Source of the DNA: Planococcus citri
Taxonomy: Eukaryota; Arthropoda; Insecta; Hemiptera; Pseudococcidae
DNA length: 64,000 nt
Direction: 5' to 3'
NCBI RefSeq assembly: GCF_950023065.1
Contig: NC_088679.1
Coordinates: 78,058,001-78,122,000 of the forward strand
The position numbers and the translations under genes were made by a program. Every line of letters begins with the position of its first letter. Position 1 is the first letter of the stretch. Positions 47,690 to 60,980 of the stretch are shown one piece after another. Under the pieces are notes generated by a model. It did not search any database and was not told the DNA's origin. It saw only the letters and a program-made list of their open reading frames with translations.

Positions 47690-47940
47690 GAGCTCTTATT
47701 ATACCTACTACGGAAAAAATATTTCCTTAACGCCCTAAAGTTGTCTGGTCTCAAGAGAAAAATTTCTCCAACTATATAGTAGAAATAAGTTGAGCCAAAG
47801 CCCCCCTCACCTTCCCCCTCAGTTCTCAAAACATACAAGAAATCTCAAAAATTCTGTTAAATATTTATGACCTTTTTACCTGATAAAAAATGTGGAACGT
47901 GTCCCCTGCCTCATTTTTATGAAAAAAATGAATATTTTTA
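47690..47940 (-). repeat. Second copy of the 8150-8350 repeat
   Basis: cgccctaaagttgtctgg, a cccccctcaccttccccctc block, cagttctcaaaa and attctgttaaatattt correspond, as reverse complement, to 8150-8345. Differences are scattered, so the copies are old. Confidence 0.7.
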
Positions 47941-48369
47941 GGTTTTTGGTTTTTAATTTTAACGCTTGATTAGGGTCCACTTTCATCATAAAAGCACTAT
48001 TTAATGTTTTCGATCACCCTAGCGTCCCTCCCCCTCACCTTTACGATGAAAAAGGTCTCTCCATAAGTCTCTAAAGGTAATTTTATCTGCTGAAAATTAA
48101 TTTCATGTTACCTAGATTTTTCAATTTTTACATGTCAAGATTTATTGCTTGTAGGACAAAGGAATTCATTTCAGTAATCAGACACGTGTCGACCAGGAGG
48201 ATTGGGGGGGGGTTCCTCACTTCTTGGGCAGAAAAATTTTGGAAAAATTTGGAAATTTTTGGAAAAACTTGGAATTGGAAAAAGTTGGTAAATTTCGGAA
48301 AAAATTGTATAAGTAAGTTGGAAAAATCAAAGAATTTTACCAAAAAACACTGATTTTTAATTCTTGAAT

Positions 48370-48760
48370 TTGAATAAATTTTCAAAATCTCTCGTACTCG
48401 CTTCGCCCGGGGTCAGATCATTTTTCTTTTCCTTTCTCCGACCAAAGTTGCCGAGTAGAAAAGTAGTTGACTTCTCGCACTCCAAAAAAAGAAGATCTCT
48501 CCAATGCGTTCTAGTCAAAAACTGCCAGAAAGTCCCAACTTCTGCTGAAATATCAAAAAATGCCATATTTTTCGCCGAAAATTCGAAAACAATAATTTCC
48601 AATTCTTCCCATTTCAAAATTAGGTAATACGTCCTGAAGAAATGGAGAATTGTGAATTTTTGAGAGCTTTTGCTTTCGCATCGCTGGGGCCAGATTCTTT
48701 TCTTTTTTCCAGCCAAAGTTAGAGAGTAGAAAAATTGACTTCTCATATCAAAAATAATGT
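48370..48760 (+). repeat. Diverged tandem duplication, period about 272 bp
   Basis: The block ccaaagttgccgagtagaaa + agtagttgacttctc (near 48443) recurs as ccaaagttagagagtagaaa + aattgacttctc (near 48713), each preceded by a ctt(c/t)gc..cggggtcagat-like block. The 129- and 87-codon frames here are on opposite strands and are shadows. Confidence 0.6.
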
Positions 48761-48779
48761 TCTATACTTACTTGAAATT

Positions 48780-49610
48780 TTCCAAAAAAAAATCTCTCCT
48801 ACAACGCGTTTTGATCATTTGGAAGACCGGGGAAAAGTTTTTTGAAAATGAGCTTATTAAGAAAAATTCTATATCCATTTTTTTTTTTTGGTATCTAGTC
48901 ACTTATGCAATATGTTTTTAACCTAGGTATGAGAAATTTTTTAAAAATTTCTAATAAAGACATTACTTTTTCATCATTTTTTATTTTCCTCTAAATTTGA
49001 AGGGCTCCATACAAAAGAGCCAACAGGATTTCAGGGGTCCAACGAAGGGTTTTCTTCGAAAAGGGGCTAATGTACATACAACAATTCTAATGTGGAAATG
49101 AGATATTTTCAAGAAATTTTCCCTGATTTTGATTTATTTCTCATTTTTTCTGATTTTTTTTCAGCGGGGGAGGGGGACTCCATACAGATGAGGACATCAT
49201 TTCAGGGTCCAACGAAGGGTTTTTCTTGAAAAAGGGGTTATAAAGAACAGTTTTAATGTGAAAATGAGATATTTTCAAAATAATTTTCCTGATTCTGATT
49301 TATTCTGATTTTTTTTTGATTTTTTCAACTTGAAGGGGGGGGCTCCTTACCATAGGACCAAACTATGGTTTGAAGGCCCGGGAAGGGTGTTTTCTTGAAA
49401 AAGGGATTATTTAGAAAAATTCTGATGTCAAAACTAAAAATTTTCACAAATTGATTTTTTCATTTTTTTTTTTTTTTTTTAGTTTCTTTCAACTTGAAGG
49501 AGGGGAGTTATCGACCACTTTTTTGCATACAGGTGAAAAATTGAAAATAGGGAATTATTTTCTCACGCGAGGTAACAACTTGGGGGGAGGGGTGGAAAAT
49601 TCCAACTTTG
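48780..49610 (+). repeat. About five tandem units of 165 bp
   Basis: Starts near 48820, 48998, 49165, 49330 and 49493 share cttgaaggggggg, ctccatac, ggtccaacgaagggttttct and aaaatgagatattttcaa. Single copies of this unit in the other orientation occur at 3950-4299, 6795-7027 and 8020-8060, linking distant parts of the window. Confidence 0.75.
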
Positions 49611-52407
49611 CGAAATAAGGTACCAACACCTTATTGTGTATTGTAATGAGCCTTTTTATTTTAGGTTAATAAGATTACAGGAATGATGAGTAAATTACTG
49701 GAACTTGGCAGAGATTTTTTTTAAAAACAGAATGAGTGCATTTTGAAAAAAAGGAGAGGGATTCTAACTTTTGTTAACCCCCCCTCCCCCTCCCCCACCC
49801 AAAAAAAAATCCATTCAAATTCATAAAATTATGTAGGTACCTGATTTCTTGAATTTTTTGTGACAAAAAGTACTGAAATTTTGGAATGAACTTAGAGTGG
49901 ACCGAAAAAAAACCATATTATTCTGGATTTTGACGAAATTGAGTGGGGAGGCTTACATTGAATTGAAGACTACCCGTTTCTGAAAAATTTTGAGCTCTCT
50001 AGCTGTTCAAGAGGCTGTGCCAGGGGTCCTCAAAGTAGGTAATTTTTGAAAAATTCGTGGTTTTTACCGTTTTTTGCCACTTTTGGATAGTATAGTACGT
50101 ATAACTTATGCAATCCCCCGGTCACTCCCCTCAAAAGTTTGCGATTTGAGTTTCTGAACTTCCCCGACCATTGAATTCAAAATTCAATACGACTTTTAGC
50201 TCTATACCGAGCGTTTGAAGATTGACGGTTCGCGAAAAATACTAAGTAGATATTTCCTATCATTTTTAATCATTAATAATTATTTTCGTGTAAAAAACCA
50301 ACGCTAGATTCGTAGTCAGTGGGTCAAAATACCCCATTTACAACATTTTTTGCGATCGTTTTGATCAAATTTTCAAAATTCGTAGGTATGTATTTTTCCC
50401 TTTTACTTTGGTGAATGCAAAAAAAATCAGCAAAGAACAGTAAATTTGGACAGGTTATTTTTCCTAAAAAAAAAAACTGGTAAAAATACAATTTTTGACT
50501 GATATTACATATAAGCTTTCCAAATTAGGTTCTGTGGTTTTCGCAAATCATAGCTGTTCTGGAGTCTACTTGTATGTACAACAATCGAGATACTTAAATC
50601 TATCGATTAAATTTTTTTTTACAAAAACTTGATAATTTATTATCATTAAGGCAGCTGAAAATTTTATTCCCATCAAAAACTCATGTTTTGGCGTATTTTT
50701 GTGATGGTTTAAAAACAGGTTTTCAATTATTCTAACAATTTTCTCAACATTTTCCTTCTTTTTACATTAATTTTCCAAAGGGAATTCCTCTTAAAGTCTT
50801 TAGAAAACAATTTACTCGTACTGAAATTTTCATCATATACTCAAAATAAATTTCAGCTTCAGGATTTATCATCTCATTATTCACTGACGAGGGGAATAAA
50901 AACAAAAACAACACTCATCCACAACACCAAACCCTTTTAAAATATCAATGTCCCAAAAATCTATTTTCTAGTCGTCTTTCTATACTTACTAAAATCGCAC
51001 AACAAGCATTCTACAGTCATTTACCTTACCTACCTATATCTACATATATACGAACAGGTGTAATTAAATTGTTTAATAGTGCGTTTTACGCGTTATATCA
51101 CTATACTCTCCTCACTTCATAGTTCATTCTACACAATCTTCCAAAATATACGCACATGCGGTAACGCTTACCTAACAAAATAATATTTTATTGCATCTAT
51201 AGACCCGGTGTTATTACTAACATAATGCCGTACGCACGCGTTACATTTGGAAAAGATTCAAGTTTTTATCATAATTCTTTCACGTATCTGAAATTATTAA
51301 CTCGTAGACTTAACCACCACCCAGTAATACGCTATATCTATGAGGCAGAGAGAAGAAAAAACATTGTAGTATAAATACTTATATGCTTAGATAGGTACTT
51401 AATGAAAAATGTGTAAGTGTAATTGGTATTGTTGTTTTGGGTTGGACTCATCTACGCCCTAGTACCTACTTAGCGTAGTACTACACTTGAGCATAACAAA
51501 ATGGCAAAATTCTATAGGTACCATAGACAATCTCGTACGAGTATAAGTATGTGTTTAAAAATCGTGTATGTAGTTAGCTCTTTTTCGAGATGTTTATTAT
51601 GTTATTTACATAATTGTATGCAATAGGTACCCGAAACTGAATCATCTAAGAATATGTTTTCTTTCTGTGTCAATAACTGTTGTAATTATTTAAGGGTGCT
51701 TTGACCCTTTCCTGAAGAAAAATTATCGCAGAGTCTCGCAAAATGATATGTAGAAACATTTCGAAAAATGAAATTCCAATTTTTTTTCATTTTCTTCACC
51801 AACTATTTGAAGAGAGTTCCTACTCAACTTTCTTTTTTTTTCGACAACTTGGACTGCTCGCAAGGAAAATTTTTCCATATTAAATAAATGGGAATGAAAC
51901 ATAGTCAAACGTAGTGAGAGTTCTCGATTTTGAAATTATTGGAACCACTTTTGTAATGATCAAAATGTAAAAATCTAAACGAGTATTAGGACAGATCAAC
52001 AAAAAAAAACACATCGTAGGATTTTAACCAAATTAAGTGAACACCTTTATTTTGAGTTCAAAGTCACTCAGAAAAAATTACACTTCTGGAGGTGTCTCTG
52101 GAGGGGACATATGGGTCCTAAAAGCAAGAACATTTTCAAAAAAAATGCGGTTTTTTCGTTTTAATTCCTGCTCAACCTGTTTTGGGAATCATCTTCGAGT
52201 TTGATTCAAAACATGGTAGTTGAGAATCTGCATTGACCTAGGTCGTTGCCATCAAAATTCAAGACTACGTTTAGGATTCTACGTAGAAGTTGAAATTTGA
52301 AAATTTGTTATTTTTAGGTATAATTTTTAAAAAATTTCTTCTCAAATTTTTCCCATAAATTAGATATGTAAAAAATGATAATTTTACTCCATATTATGGC
52401 TATTTTG
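49611..52407. other. Gene-poor A/T-rich DNA
   Basis: No gene is seen. 49780-49800 has a C-run. 50900-51700 is repeat-free and CG-containing. Nothing protein-like was found on either strand. Confidence 0.4.
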
Positions 52408-52805
52408 AGTATGCTCCTGGCGCAAAACCCGTCTCCAATTTTTCACCCATTTGTGGCGAAAAGGATCCCATATTACTCGTCTTAGCAGAAGTCAAACAAC
52501 CCCAAGATTCCTATTTTCTACATGCATAAATCTACTCCTGGCGCAGAACTCATCTCAACTTGTTTACTCATTTTCATGCTCCTGGCGCAGAAACCGTCTC
52601 CAATTTTTCACTCATTTGTGGCCAAAAGGACCCAACGGTCCCTGTTACTAGTTTTAACTTCAGTAATACATACGCAAAATTCTCACTCTGTACATTACAT
52701 TACTCCTGGAGCAGAACTCATTATCTGTCATTTTTATGCTCCTGGCGCAAAAACCGTCTCCAATGATTTACTCATTTTTGTCATAAAAGGGCCCATATTA
52801 CTCTA
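52408..52805 (+). repeat. Tandem repeat, period about 165 bp, 2.4 copies
   Basis: atgctcctggcgcaaaa + cccgtctccaat starts near 52410, 52576 and 52736. Each is followed by ttcactcatttgtggc..aaaggaccc, and a half-way echo actcctggcgcagaactcat occurs within units. The reading frames through it are repeat translations. Confidence 0.8.
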
Positions 52806-52859
52806 CAATGTGACAAAAGTGAGCACAACTTGATGAAAATGTGACAATTGTGGCAATTT

Positions 52860-54960
52860 TTTCAATAGAGTGAGATTTTTCGAAATTTTTCGCAAAAGCA
52901 AAACTTTAGCAATTGGCATTTAGAGGGAATTTTTGACAATTTATGGCGAAACAGAAAAAAAACTTTTGATTGATTGATTAAAGGAAAAAATATGACATTT
53001 TTAAAAAAAAATTTTAGAAATTTTGTTAAAAAGGGAGAATTTTTGTCGATTTAAATAGCGAAAAGCAAGACTTTGAAAATTTTAGCCAATTGACAACAAA
53101 TATGTAAATGGTAGAGATACTTTTTCGTAATTTTCGTCGAAAAAGTGAGTTTCTCACACAATTTTTGAAAAAAAGTGAGACTATGTGGAATATAATTTGC
53201 AAAAAACTGCAATTTTTAGCAGTTTTGCTAAACGACGAAAATTATTGTGCAATTTGAATAAGTACCATTTTTGTCAATTTTAGCAACAATCTGGACCTTT
53301 TGAGAATGTTTGAAATGAAAAAACGAGATTTTTGAAAAATTCTTTAAAGAAAGTCGAAAGAAATACTTTTTAGCAACTTGGCTAAAACTCAAAAATTTTA
53401 TGTCAAAACGTAAAATGTTTGCAAAATTTAGCAAAATGGAATTTTTGGGAATTCCTGACCAAAAAAAACAAGACTTTTGGAAAATTTTTGAAAAAAAGAA
53501 AGACTTTTTGGAAATTTTATCAAAAAACGATAACTTTTGTCAAAACACATAACTTTTTGGCAATTGCAAAAAAATTATGGCACAAAATAAGTAGGTAATT
53601 ACCTATTAAGTATTTTTTCCCAATTTTAGTCAAATTTACCAATTTTTTAATTTTGTTTAAAAAAAAACGAGATTTTTGGATAATTTAAGAACAAAAATAA
53701 AACTTTGGAGGGATTTTTTTGAAAAACGTGAATTTTTTGTTAATTTTTGACGAAAAGCAAGACTTGGCCAACTCTAGCAAAAAGCTGGATTTTTAGGAAT
53801 TTCTGGCAAAAAAAAGACTTTTGGGAAATTTTTGAAAAAAGAGAGACTTTTTAGCAATTTTATCGAAAAACGATAGCTTTTGTCAAAAAACAGGACTTTT
53901 TTGGCAGTTACAAAACAGATAGGAAATTATCACAAAAAATAATATTTTTGTCCAATTTTGCAATTTTTTAATTTTGTTAAAAATCGAGGTTTTTGGATAA
54001 TTTTAGAAAAAAAGTAAAACTTTGGAGAGGTTTTGTTGGAAAACGAGAATTTTTAGTTAATTTTTGACAAAATACAAGATTTTGACAATTTTAGCAAAAA
54101 GCTGGATTTTCTGAGAACTTCTGAAAAAAAACTTCATACACCGAAGAGGGGAGAAGGCTTTCACTCCATGAAACTCAAATTTTCGAAAGCTTTTGCCTTT
54201 GCTTTTCTTTCACGAAATTAAAATTTAAAAAATATAGATACATTATTCAAAAAAAATTATAAAATTTTTAAACCAAAAAAATCAACTCTTCGGCTAAAAA
54301 AACGTTGCATTTTCACCTATTAAAATACGAATTTTTGAAATGTCTTTCCCTAAGTTTGTACAGGACTGTTTGGTTTTCTTTTTCAAAATTGAAATTTCTA
54401 AGAAACCATCATTCAAATTTCTAAAATAATTTTTGAAACCTAAAAAGTCAAACTCCTCACATAAAAAAAGCAAAACACATTCACCTATCAAAATACGAAT
54501 TTTAGAAAGCTTTTGCCTTCACTTCGTTCGAGCCAGTTTGCTTTTTTTCAGACTAGAACTGCTGACAAATTATCATTCAAATTCTAAAATTTTGAAACGA
54601 TTTTGTCCAAAAGGCAAAACTTTTTGCAACTTTTTGTTTCGATAAGAAAATGAGATTTTTGGGTATTTTTTTGGAGGAAGGAGATGGGGAAAATTTTTGA
54701 GTAATTGTGCTAAAAAGCGAGTAATTTTTGTAAATTTTTGGCAAAAAGCAAGCCTGATAATGTTTTAGCCAAAATATAGAGCTTTTTGTAAATTATGTAA
54801 TTGACAAAACAAAAATAGATTTTTCACAACTCTTTTTTTCAACTTTTTTCAACAAAGGCGATATTTTTTGGCAATTATGGCGAAACAAAGCGATACTTTT
54901 GGGTAATTTTTGAAAAAAATTGGTGCTTTTTCAGAATTTCTATCATTTAAAGATACTTAC
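52860..54960 (+). repeat. Degenerate T/A-rich short-unit array with a 350-bp higher-order repeat
   Basis: Short words such as ttttggcaatttt, gcaaaaagc and gagatttttgg recur every 40-60 bp. A larger unit is clear: ggaattcctg..caaaaaa..agacttttggaa at 53449 and again at 53796, and the following 300 bp match through ttttgttaa...actttggag. Another local duplication lies at 54180-54560 (tcgaaagcttttgcctt / gaaagcttttgccttcactt). Confidence 0.65.
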
Positions 54961-57900
54961 CTAGTGAAAAATTGACCTCACCCTATTTCAGCTAATGTGG
55001 TTTGATGTGAGTTTATCTGATCCAAGGGAATAAAATAGGATATGATTAGACTGACTTTCAACCGATTGATTCATCTGACTAGACGTGTTTGATCAGGAAC
55101 CAAATTAGATCAGTTGATCTAGGAATTCTCTGTATTAAATTTGACATTTTGTCATTTTTGTCCAAGCCAAATCTGATAAAATCGTACCAATTCAAGGAGG
55201 AAGTAATTTGATCTGATCACATCAAAATAGACTCACTTCGACCTGTTTGATTTATTATCTGATCACTGAGCAGATCTCGTTGATCAGATGTAATTATTAG
55301 ATAAGCTGATCTGAGCATTCCTCGTATTTAATTTGATAAAACCAGACCTAATCAGATCTCATAATTTTCTTTTGGACAAGTGTGATTGCATAGATCAAAT
55401 CAACATAATTATTATATAGTTCATCTCCACAGATTATAGGTAGTCAATGTAGGTTCATCAATTTTGAAGGGATTAGCTTCAGCACAATGATCACAAGATT
55501 CAGTTACAAAAATAACAGCAGCAAAACTAAAATTGATAACAGCGATGAGTAGGTAATAAAAACACGATAAGGACGTAATGAATACAACACGATTTTTTGC
55601 AATGATGCAATCATTAGTCCAGTCAATAGTAGGTACTTGAGTAGGTAAGTCGGTTAATAATACAAATTACACAACATTAGTAAAACGTAAAACAGTAAAG
55701 ATGCATAAAATTGGTATTTTTACTCATCATTGTGTGCAACATTTCAAAATGTTTACTATAAAATAAGCGTATAAAATAAAACGCGATGTACCTAAAATAT
55801 ACAGTAAAGTATTTTTCGATTTATGGTTTGTTATTGTTTTTATTTTGTGACGCGAGTAGTGTGTACCGGTATCTTTTATCTACAATACCGATACTACCGT
55901 ACATTTACCTACACATCACCACATTGGTATATTTTATTAAAATTACCTACTTCGTTTGAAATACTCTCTGTTTCTCCGGGATATCGGACAAAAGCGCAAA
56001 ATATCACGTAAGTTATACAACACAGTAAAAAAAAAACACTATGTACATGAAAAAAAAATTGAAAGCGTTGAAACGCCGACAACAAGAACAAGATGGTAAA
56101 AAAAAAAAAAACGCATACAAGTGTGCATTACCTTTTATGCGTGAAGGCAGTACTGAAATAGGACATAATAATAATCGCGAATCGGCCGAACATGCAATGA
56201 CCATTATATATTCGAATATACACCACATTCCAATATTTAATCACAGACAAACAGCAAGTAATTAACATTTAAAGAAACGGCATGTTAACTGTTGAAAGAC
56301 AATGATATACTGTGTATAATACTTTGATATAATACTGAAGCGTTATTTTTGGAGCAAACACATGCGGTAGCTGACTAAAAATAAAGTTCGCTTGAATTTC
56401 TTCAGAGACACTTAGCTTTCGCGACTAATGTCGATGTCCTTGTTAACTATTTTATTATCGTTCGTTATCAATTATTTTTTTCATTTCGTTTCTCGCCAAA
56501 TAAACATCGGCTGTGGTAGTGGAAAAGTTACCCATTTTTGGAATTTCTTGGAATTTTTTATTTCTTTTTTTCTCTCTGGTACACATATATAAGCTCGTGT
56601 ATGCTATTCGTTTGGTCGGTTTATTGTGTTTTTATAAATAGAAACCAGCGTCATTTTTTTAGTGGGCCGGCGAACGGATTGTAATTAATGGAATATTATG
56701 CGATGTTTTGAGATATGTATTTTTTTTTCATAGATTTATTCGAAAGTTGGAGATGGTCACAGCGATGTGACCGGTTAATGAAAATTACTCACGTTAAGGT
56801 CGAGTGACTGATGAACTACTGGTTACGTTGCTCACAGATCACCGGTTCGTATCGAGTAACTGGTATATTATCGATACACAATGCCAAGCTACAGGTTTAT
56901 CGTACTCAGTAACCGGTTATGTGACCGAAACGACACACATCACACTACACGTAACGTGGTTACTACAGGTTTTCAACAAAATCACACTACGCAACCCGGC
57001 TCACGACAGGTTTTATGCCTCCAGTAACTGGTATTACCGGTTTTACGCCTCCAGTAACTGGTATTACGTGTCACGACCTTGATGTAACACTGGTTACGTT
57101 ACACGACCTTTGAAATATACCGCAACATCCCTACAGGCTTGCGATATATATTGTTGTCTGGTGACACAAAAATCTACGTATAACGCTGCCGGTAAATGTA
57201 GGTAAGTGTGGTGTAACGTAGCATAACGTGCTCTCGTTGATTAATTAGTTGCACAGCGAAGGCCATGCAGGAGGAGGCGGAGCGTTATCTTACGACTAAT
57301 ATTAAGCGTTGCTTAAATGCCTAATTTATTATTTCTAAAATAAATTACCGACTATAAAAAAACAAATAAAAAACTACTCGATTAAAAAATTTCACGTCTA
57401 CACCTACCCGTATCACGTTATTATACTATTATAAACTACGTATAATTTATATGTATATTCGAGAGAGAGGTAAACGCTTTGGAATTGACTGATTTCCAAA
57501 AAAAAAAAAAAAATTATCGTTAAAAGTTGACATAGTTTTTTTTACAAAATTTGTAAGCAATAAATGAAAATTTACCTTGACCCGATGGAAATTTGTGTTT
57601 CGGATGAAAGCTTGAATTGTGCGTGCTGCGTGAAATGATAGTAAACTAAAAAATCAAATAAATAATAAAGAGAAAGGAAAAAGTAATGATAAATAAACGA
57701 AATTACTATCTAATTCTAATCTAAGCGATACTATAAGAAGTAAAAAGTATAAAATAATGGCGTATCTAAACTAAACTTGATTATGTAGCAAAGACCTAAG
57801 AAAAATAATAAAAAGGCATTATATACTATACCAGGTTATAAAACCTATAAATTTTAGGGTGGTGTAGGTAAGTATCGAAGACAATGCCTACATGAATTGA

Positions 57901-58789
57901 ATCAAACTAGGGTGAGAGCTGGATTTGTGCCAAGATTAAACTTTGAGAATGGTTTTTTTGTCAGTTATTTCTAAAAAATTTGATTCTAAAACACATTAAG
58001 GAAGGTTTGACCTGATCCAAGGTATAGTTATTGACTCATTTGGACTTGATCTCAAGATGACACCATTTACCTGCTTCCTTTCTTACATTATTGAATTTTT
58101 TTTAAAGTGTTGAAAAATTATTTTTTTTTAAATTTTAGTTCAAATTTTTCCCTATAAGGTCAAAGGATATTTTCACTATCTCATGAGAGATATTTTTGCA
58201 TTGGAATGAGAAAAATTAAAAGGTCGTTTAAAAATGCAAAATAAGGCTAAATTTCCTCTTCTATTTTCCACGAAAACCTCGGAATTGGATTAAATTGAGA
58301 TAGAATTCTGAAATTTGATTCATAGATAGGTACCCTTTTGACCTCCCAAAATCTAATGTTGGTCCTTTTGAAGTGCTCTGGCCCTGTCGCTTTCAGAAGA
58401 TTTTTGAATTTTTCAGTTCCTAGAAAACATGATTATGGAAATAGAAATAAAGATTTGAAACATTTTGAAAATCTGTGCTGAAATCAATCGAAATTTGGAA
58501 GGATCATAATAAAGGCAGTGAGTATACCCGAGTTTACAGGTAGGTACCTACAGAATTTCATTTGAGCTCCCTTTTTGTAGCAGTTTTTTCAAAACCAGAA
58601 AATCCAAAACTGTATTCTCTGAAGGCTCCACAAAGACTCGAAACTAAGTACCATCAATCGATTCGATAGATCGAAAATGTCAAATTTTGAGTTTTTCATG
58701 CTGAAGGGGCAAATTTTTATTTTCTTCAAACAAAAATCTTTTACAAAGGAATTGATTCACTTTTTTTTGGAAACATTTGTATAGCAAAT
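54961..58789. other. Mostly unique DNA, no gene recognised
   Basis: 55010-55380 is rich in tgatc/agatc words as at 19690-19790. 55450-57900 lacks repeat families. An ACCGGTT cluster at 56768-57066 is listed separately. A copy of the dispersed ggctcc...tcgattcg motif lies at 58612-58675. The 103-bp-scale frames here (for example 56041-56265) are lysine-rich and A-run-driven, and not convincing. Confidence 0.4.
56768..57066. promoter_or_regulatory. Cluster of ACCGGTT / taactggt motifs
   Basis: ACCGGTT occurs near 56769, 56843, 56912 and 57036, together with several ctggttac/gtaactggta variants. A 30-bp direct repeat (cctccagtaactggtattac) occurs at 57018 and 57048. AACCGGTT-like sites are the target of Grainyhead-family factors, so an enhancer is possible. 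A decayed minisatellite is the simpler reading. Confidence 0.3.
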
Positions 58790-60200
58790 GATCTGTTTAC
58801 AATCGAATCGAATCATTTACGAACGATTATTGGTGATTAAATAAATTGATTGATTTCTTGGTGAATCATTCGCAAACGGATCAATTCATTTACGATTGAT
58901 TCGGTTTTTGTGAAACTATGCATTATGTATAAGAATTGATCTGTTTTCAAGCGAAGTGAATCAAATCGAATCAAACCATTCACAACCGATTAGCGATTGA
59001 ACAAATTGATTGATTTGAATTGATTCATATAAGTGACTCGTTCGCGAACGAATCGATTCATTTGCTCAATTTTTGATGAATTATTCGCGAACGAATCGAT
59101 TCATTTGCTCAATTTTTGATGAATCATTCGCGAACAAATCGATTCATTTGCTCAATTTTTGATGAATCATTCGCGAACGATCGAATCGATTCGTATAAGT
59201 GGCTCATTCGCGAACGAATTGATTCATTTATTCAATTTTTGGTGAATCATTCACGAACGAATTGAATAATCATTAATTTTTTATGAATCATTCGTGCACG
59301 AATTAGTTCGTTCAAGTGACTCGTTCGTGAACGAATCGATTCATTTGCTCAATTTTTGATGAATCATTCGCGAACGAATCGAATCATTTACTCAATTTTT
59401 GGTGAATCTTTCACGAACGAATTGAATAATTTTTAGTGAATCATTGTGAAAAAATTATTTCATATAAGTGACTCATTCGCGAACGAATTGATTCGTATAA
59501 GTGAATCATTCACGAACGAATTGAATAATTTTTAGTGAATCATTTGTGAAAAAATTGATTTGTATAAGTGACCTTGTCCGCGAACGAATTGATTTATTTA
59601 CTCAATTTTTGATGAATCACTCGCGAACGAATCGATTCATTTGCTCAATTTTTTGGTGAATCATTCACGAACGAATTGAATAATTTTTAGTGAATCATTC
59701 GTGAAAAAATTGTTTCGTATAAATGACTTGTTTGCGAACGAATAGATTCATTTACTCAATTTTTGATGAACCATTCGTGCACGAATTGATTCGTTCAAGT
59801 GACTCGTTCGCGAACGAATCGATTCATTTGCTCAATTTTTGGTGAATCTTTCACGAACAAATTGAATGATTTTTAGTGAATCATTGTGAAAAAGTTGTTT
59901 CATATTAGTGATTCGTTCGCGAACAAATCGATACATTTGCTCAATTTTTGATGAATCATTCGCGAACGAATTGATTCGTATATGTTAATCATTCGCGAAC
60001 GAATTGATTCGTATAAGTGAATCATTCACGAACAAATTGAATAATTTTTAAAGTGACTCGTTCGCGAGCGAATCGGTTCATTTACTCAATATTTATATTC
60101 ACGAATGAATTGAATCATTTTTTGTGAATCATTCGCGAACGAATTGATTCATAAATCAAACATCAAAGAATTGATCGATTCGTTCATAAATGATTCACCA
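58790..60200. repeat. Satellite of palindromic TTCGCGAACGAATC units
   Basis: More than twenty units of about 55-65 bp share gaatcattcgcgaacgaatc + gattcatttgctcaattttt + gatgaatc and a variant with gtataagtgactcgttcg. TTCGCGAA is self-complementary and the unit is partly palindromic. Units vary by point changes and short deletions. There are no frames. Confidence 0.92.
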
Positions 60201-60349
60201 AAAATCGAGGACCGTAATTAGTACTTCGTAGGAATTGTGCAGGTCTGGTGAGCCATTTTCTTGGTAATGACTTTTAAAAAATCCCGAAATTTCAAAAATT
60301 TACTACAAATATTTCAAAAGTAACCAAATTATCCAATAAAGTTACCACT

Positions 60350-60980
60350 ACCAGTGTACTTCAAAATTCAAAATTATGAGTCATTTGTGATTTGACCAAA
60401 AAATCACTTGTTATTTAGTACCAAAAAATACAGTAGGTAAATTTTACCCAAATATTACAGAAAACCAAAAAACCAAAAATTATGGTAATTTACCAAAAAA
60501 AAATAATTACAGTAATTTACTCAAAAATTACAGTAATTTACTCAAAAATTACACCAATTTACAAAAAAGTTTAAGTAATTTACTAAAAATTACAGAAATT
60601 TGCAGTATACTTACTTAGGTCATTAATTTTTACCAGAAATTTTCCGAAAATTGTCAATTGTAATTTTTCAAAAATTATTGTCAGTACTTTACCAAAAAAA
60701 GTTGTCTTAATTTACCAAAAATTACCCGTAATTACTATAATTTTCCAGTAATTTTCCAAAGATCCCCAATAGTTTACCAAAAAGTACTGAATCTTACTAA
60801 ATCACAACACTGATCAGTAATTTTCCAAAATTTAACAATAAATTCCCGAAATTCACCAAGAATTCACTTGAACTTATTGAAATTATCAAACTGCCAAATT
60901 GATCAAAAACTGCCTGCAATTCACCGAAAATCACCAGTAATTTACCAAACATTACCAGTCTTATTTACAAAAAACATTAG
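60350..60980 (-). repeat. Degenerate inverted relative of the ggtaattttggtaaatt satellite
   Basis: Words aaaaattacagtaatttac and taatttaccaaaaatta repeat. On the - strand they read as the ggtaaatt/ggtaattttt units of the 38340-43720 array. It is much more decayed and lies about 17 kb away in the opposite orientation. Confidence 0.6.

Noticed and set aside
55010..55380. GATC-rich stretch as a possible regulatory array
   Set aside because: Words are irregular in spacing and orientation, with no consistent unit; the similar stretch at 19690 is short.
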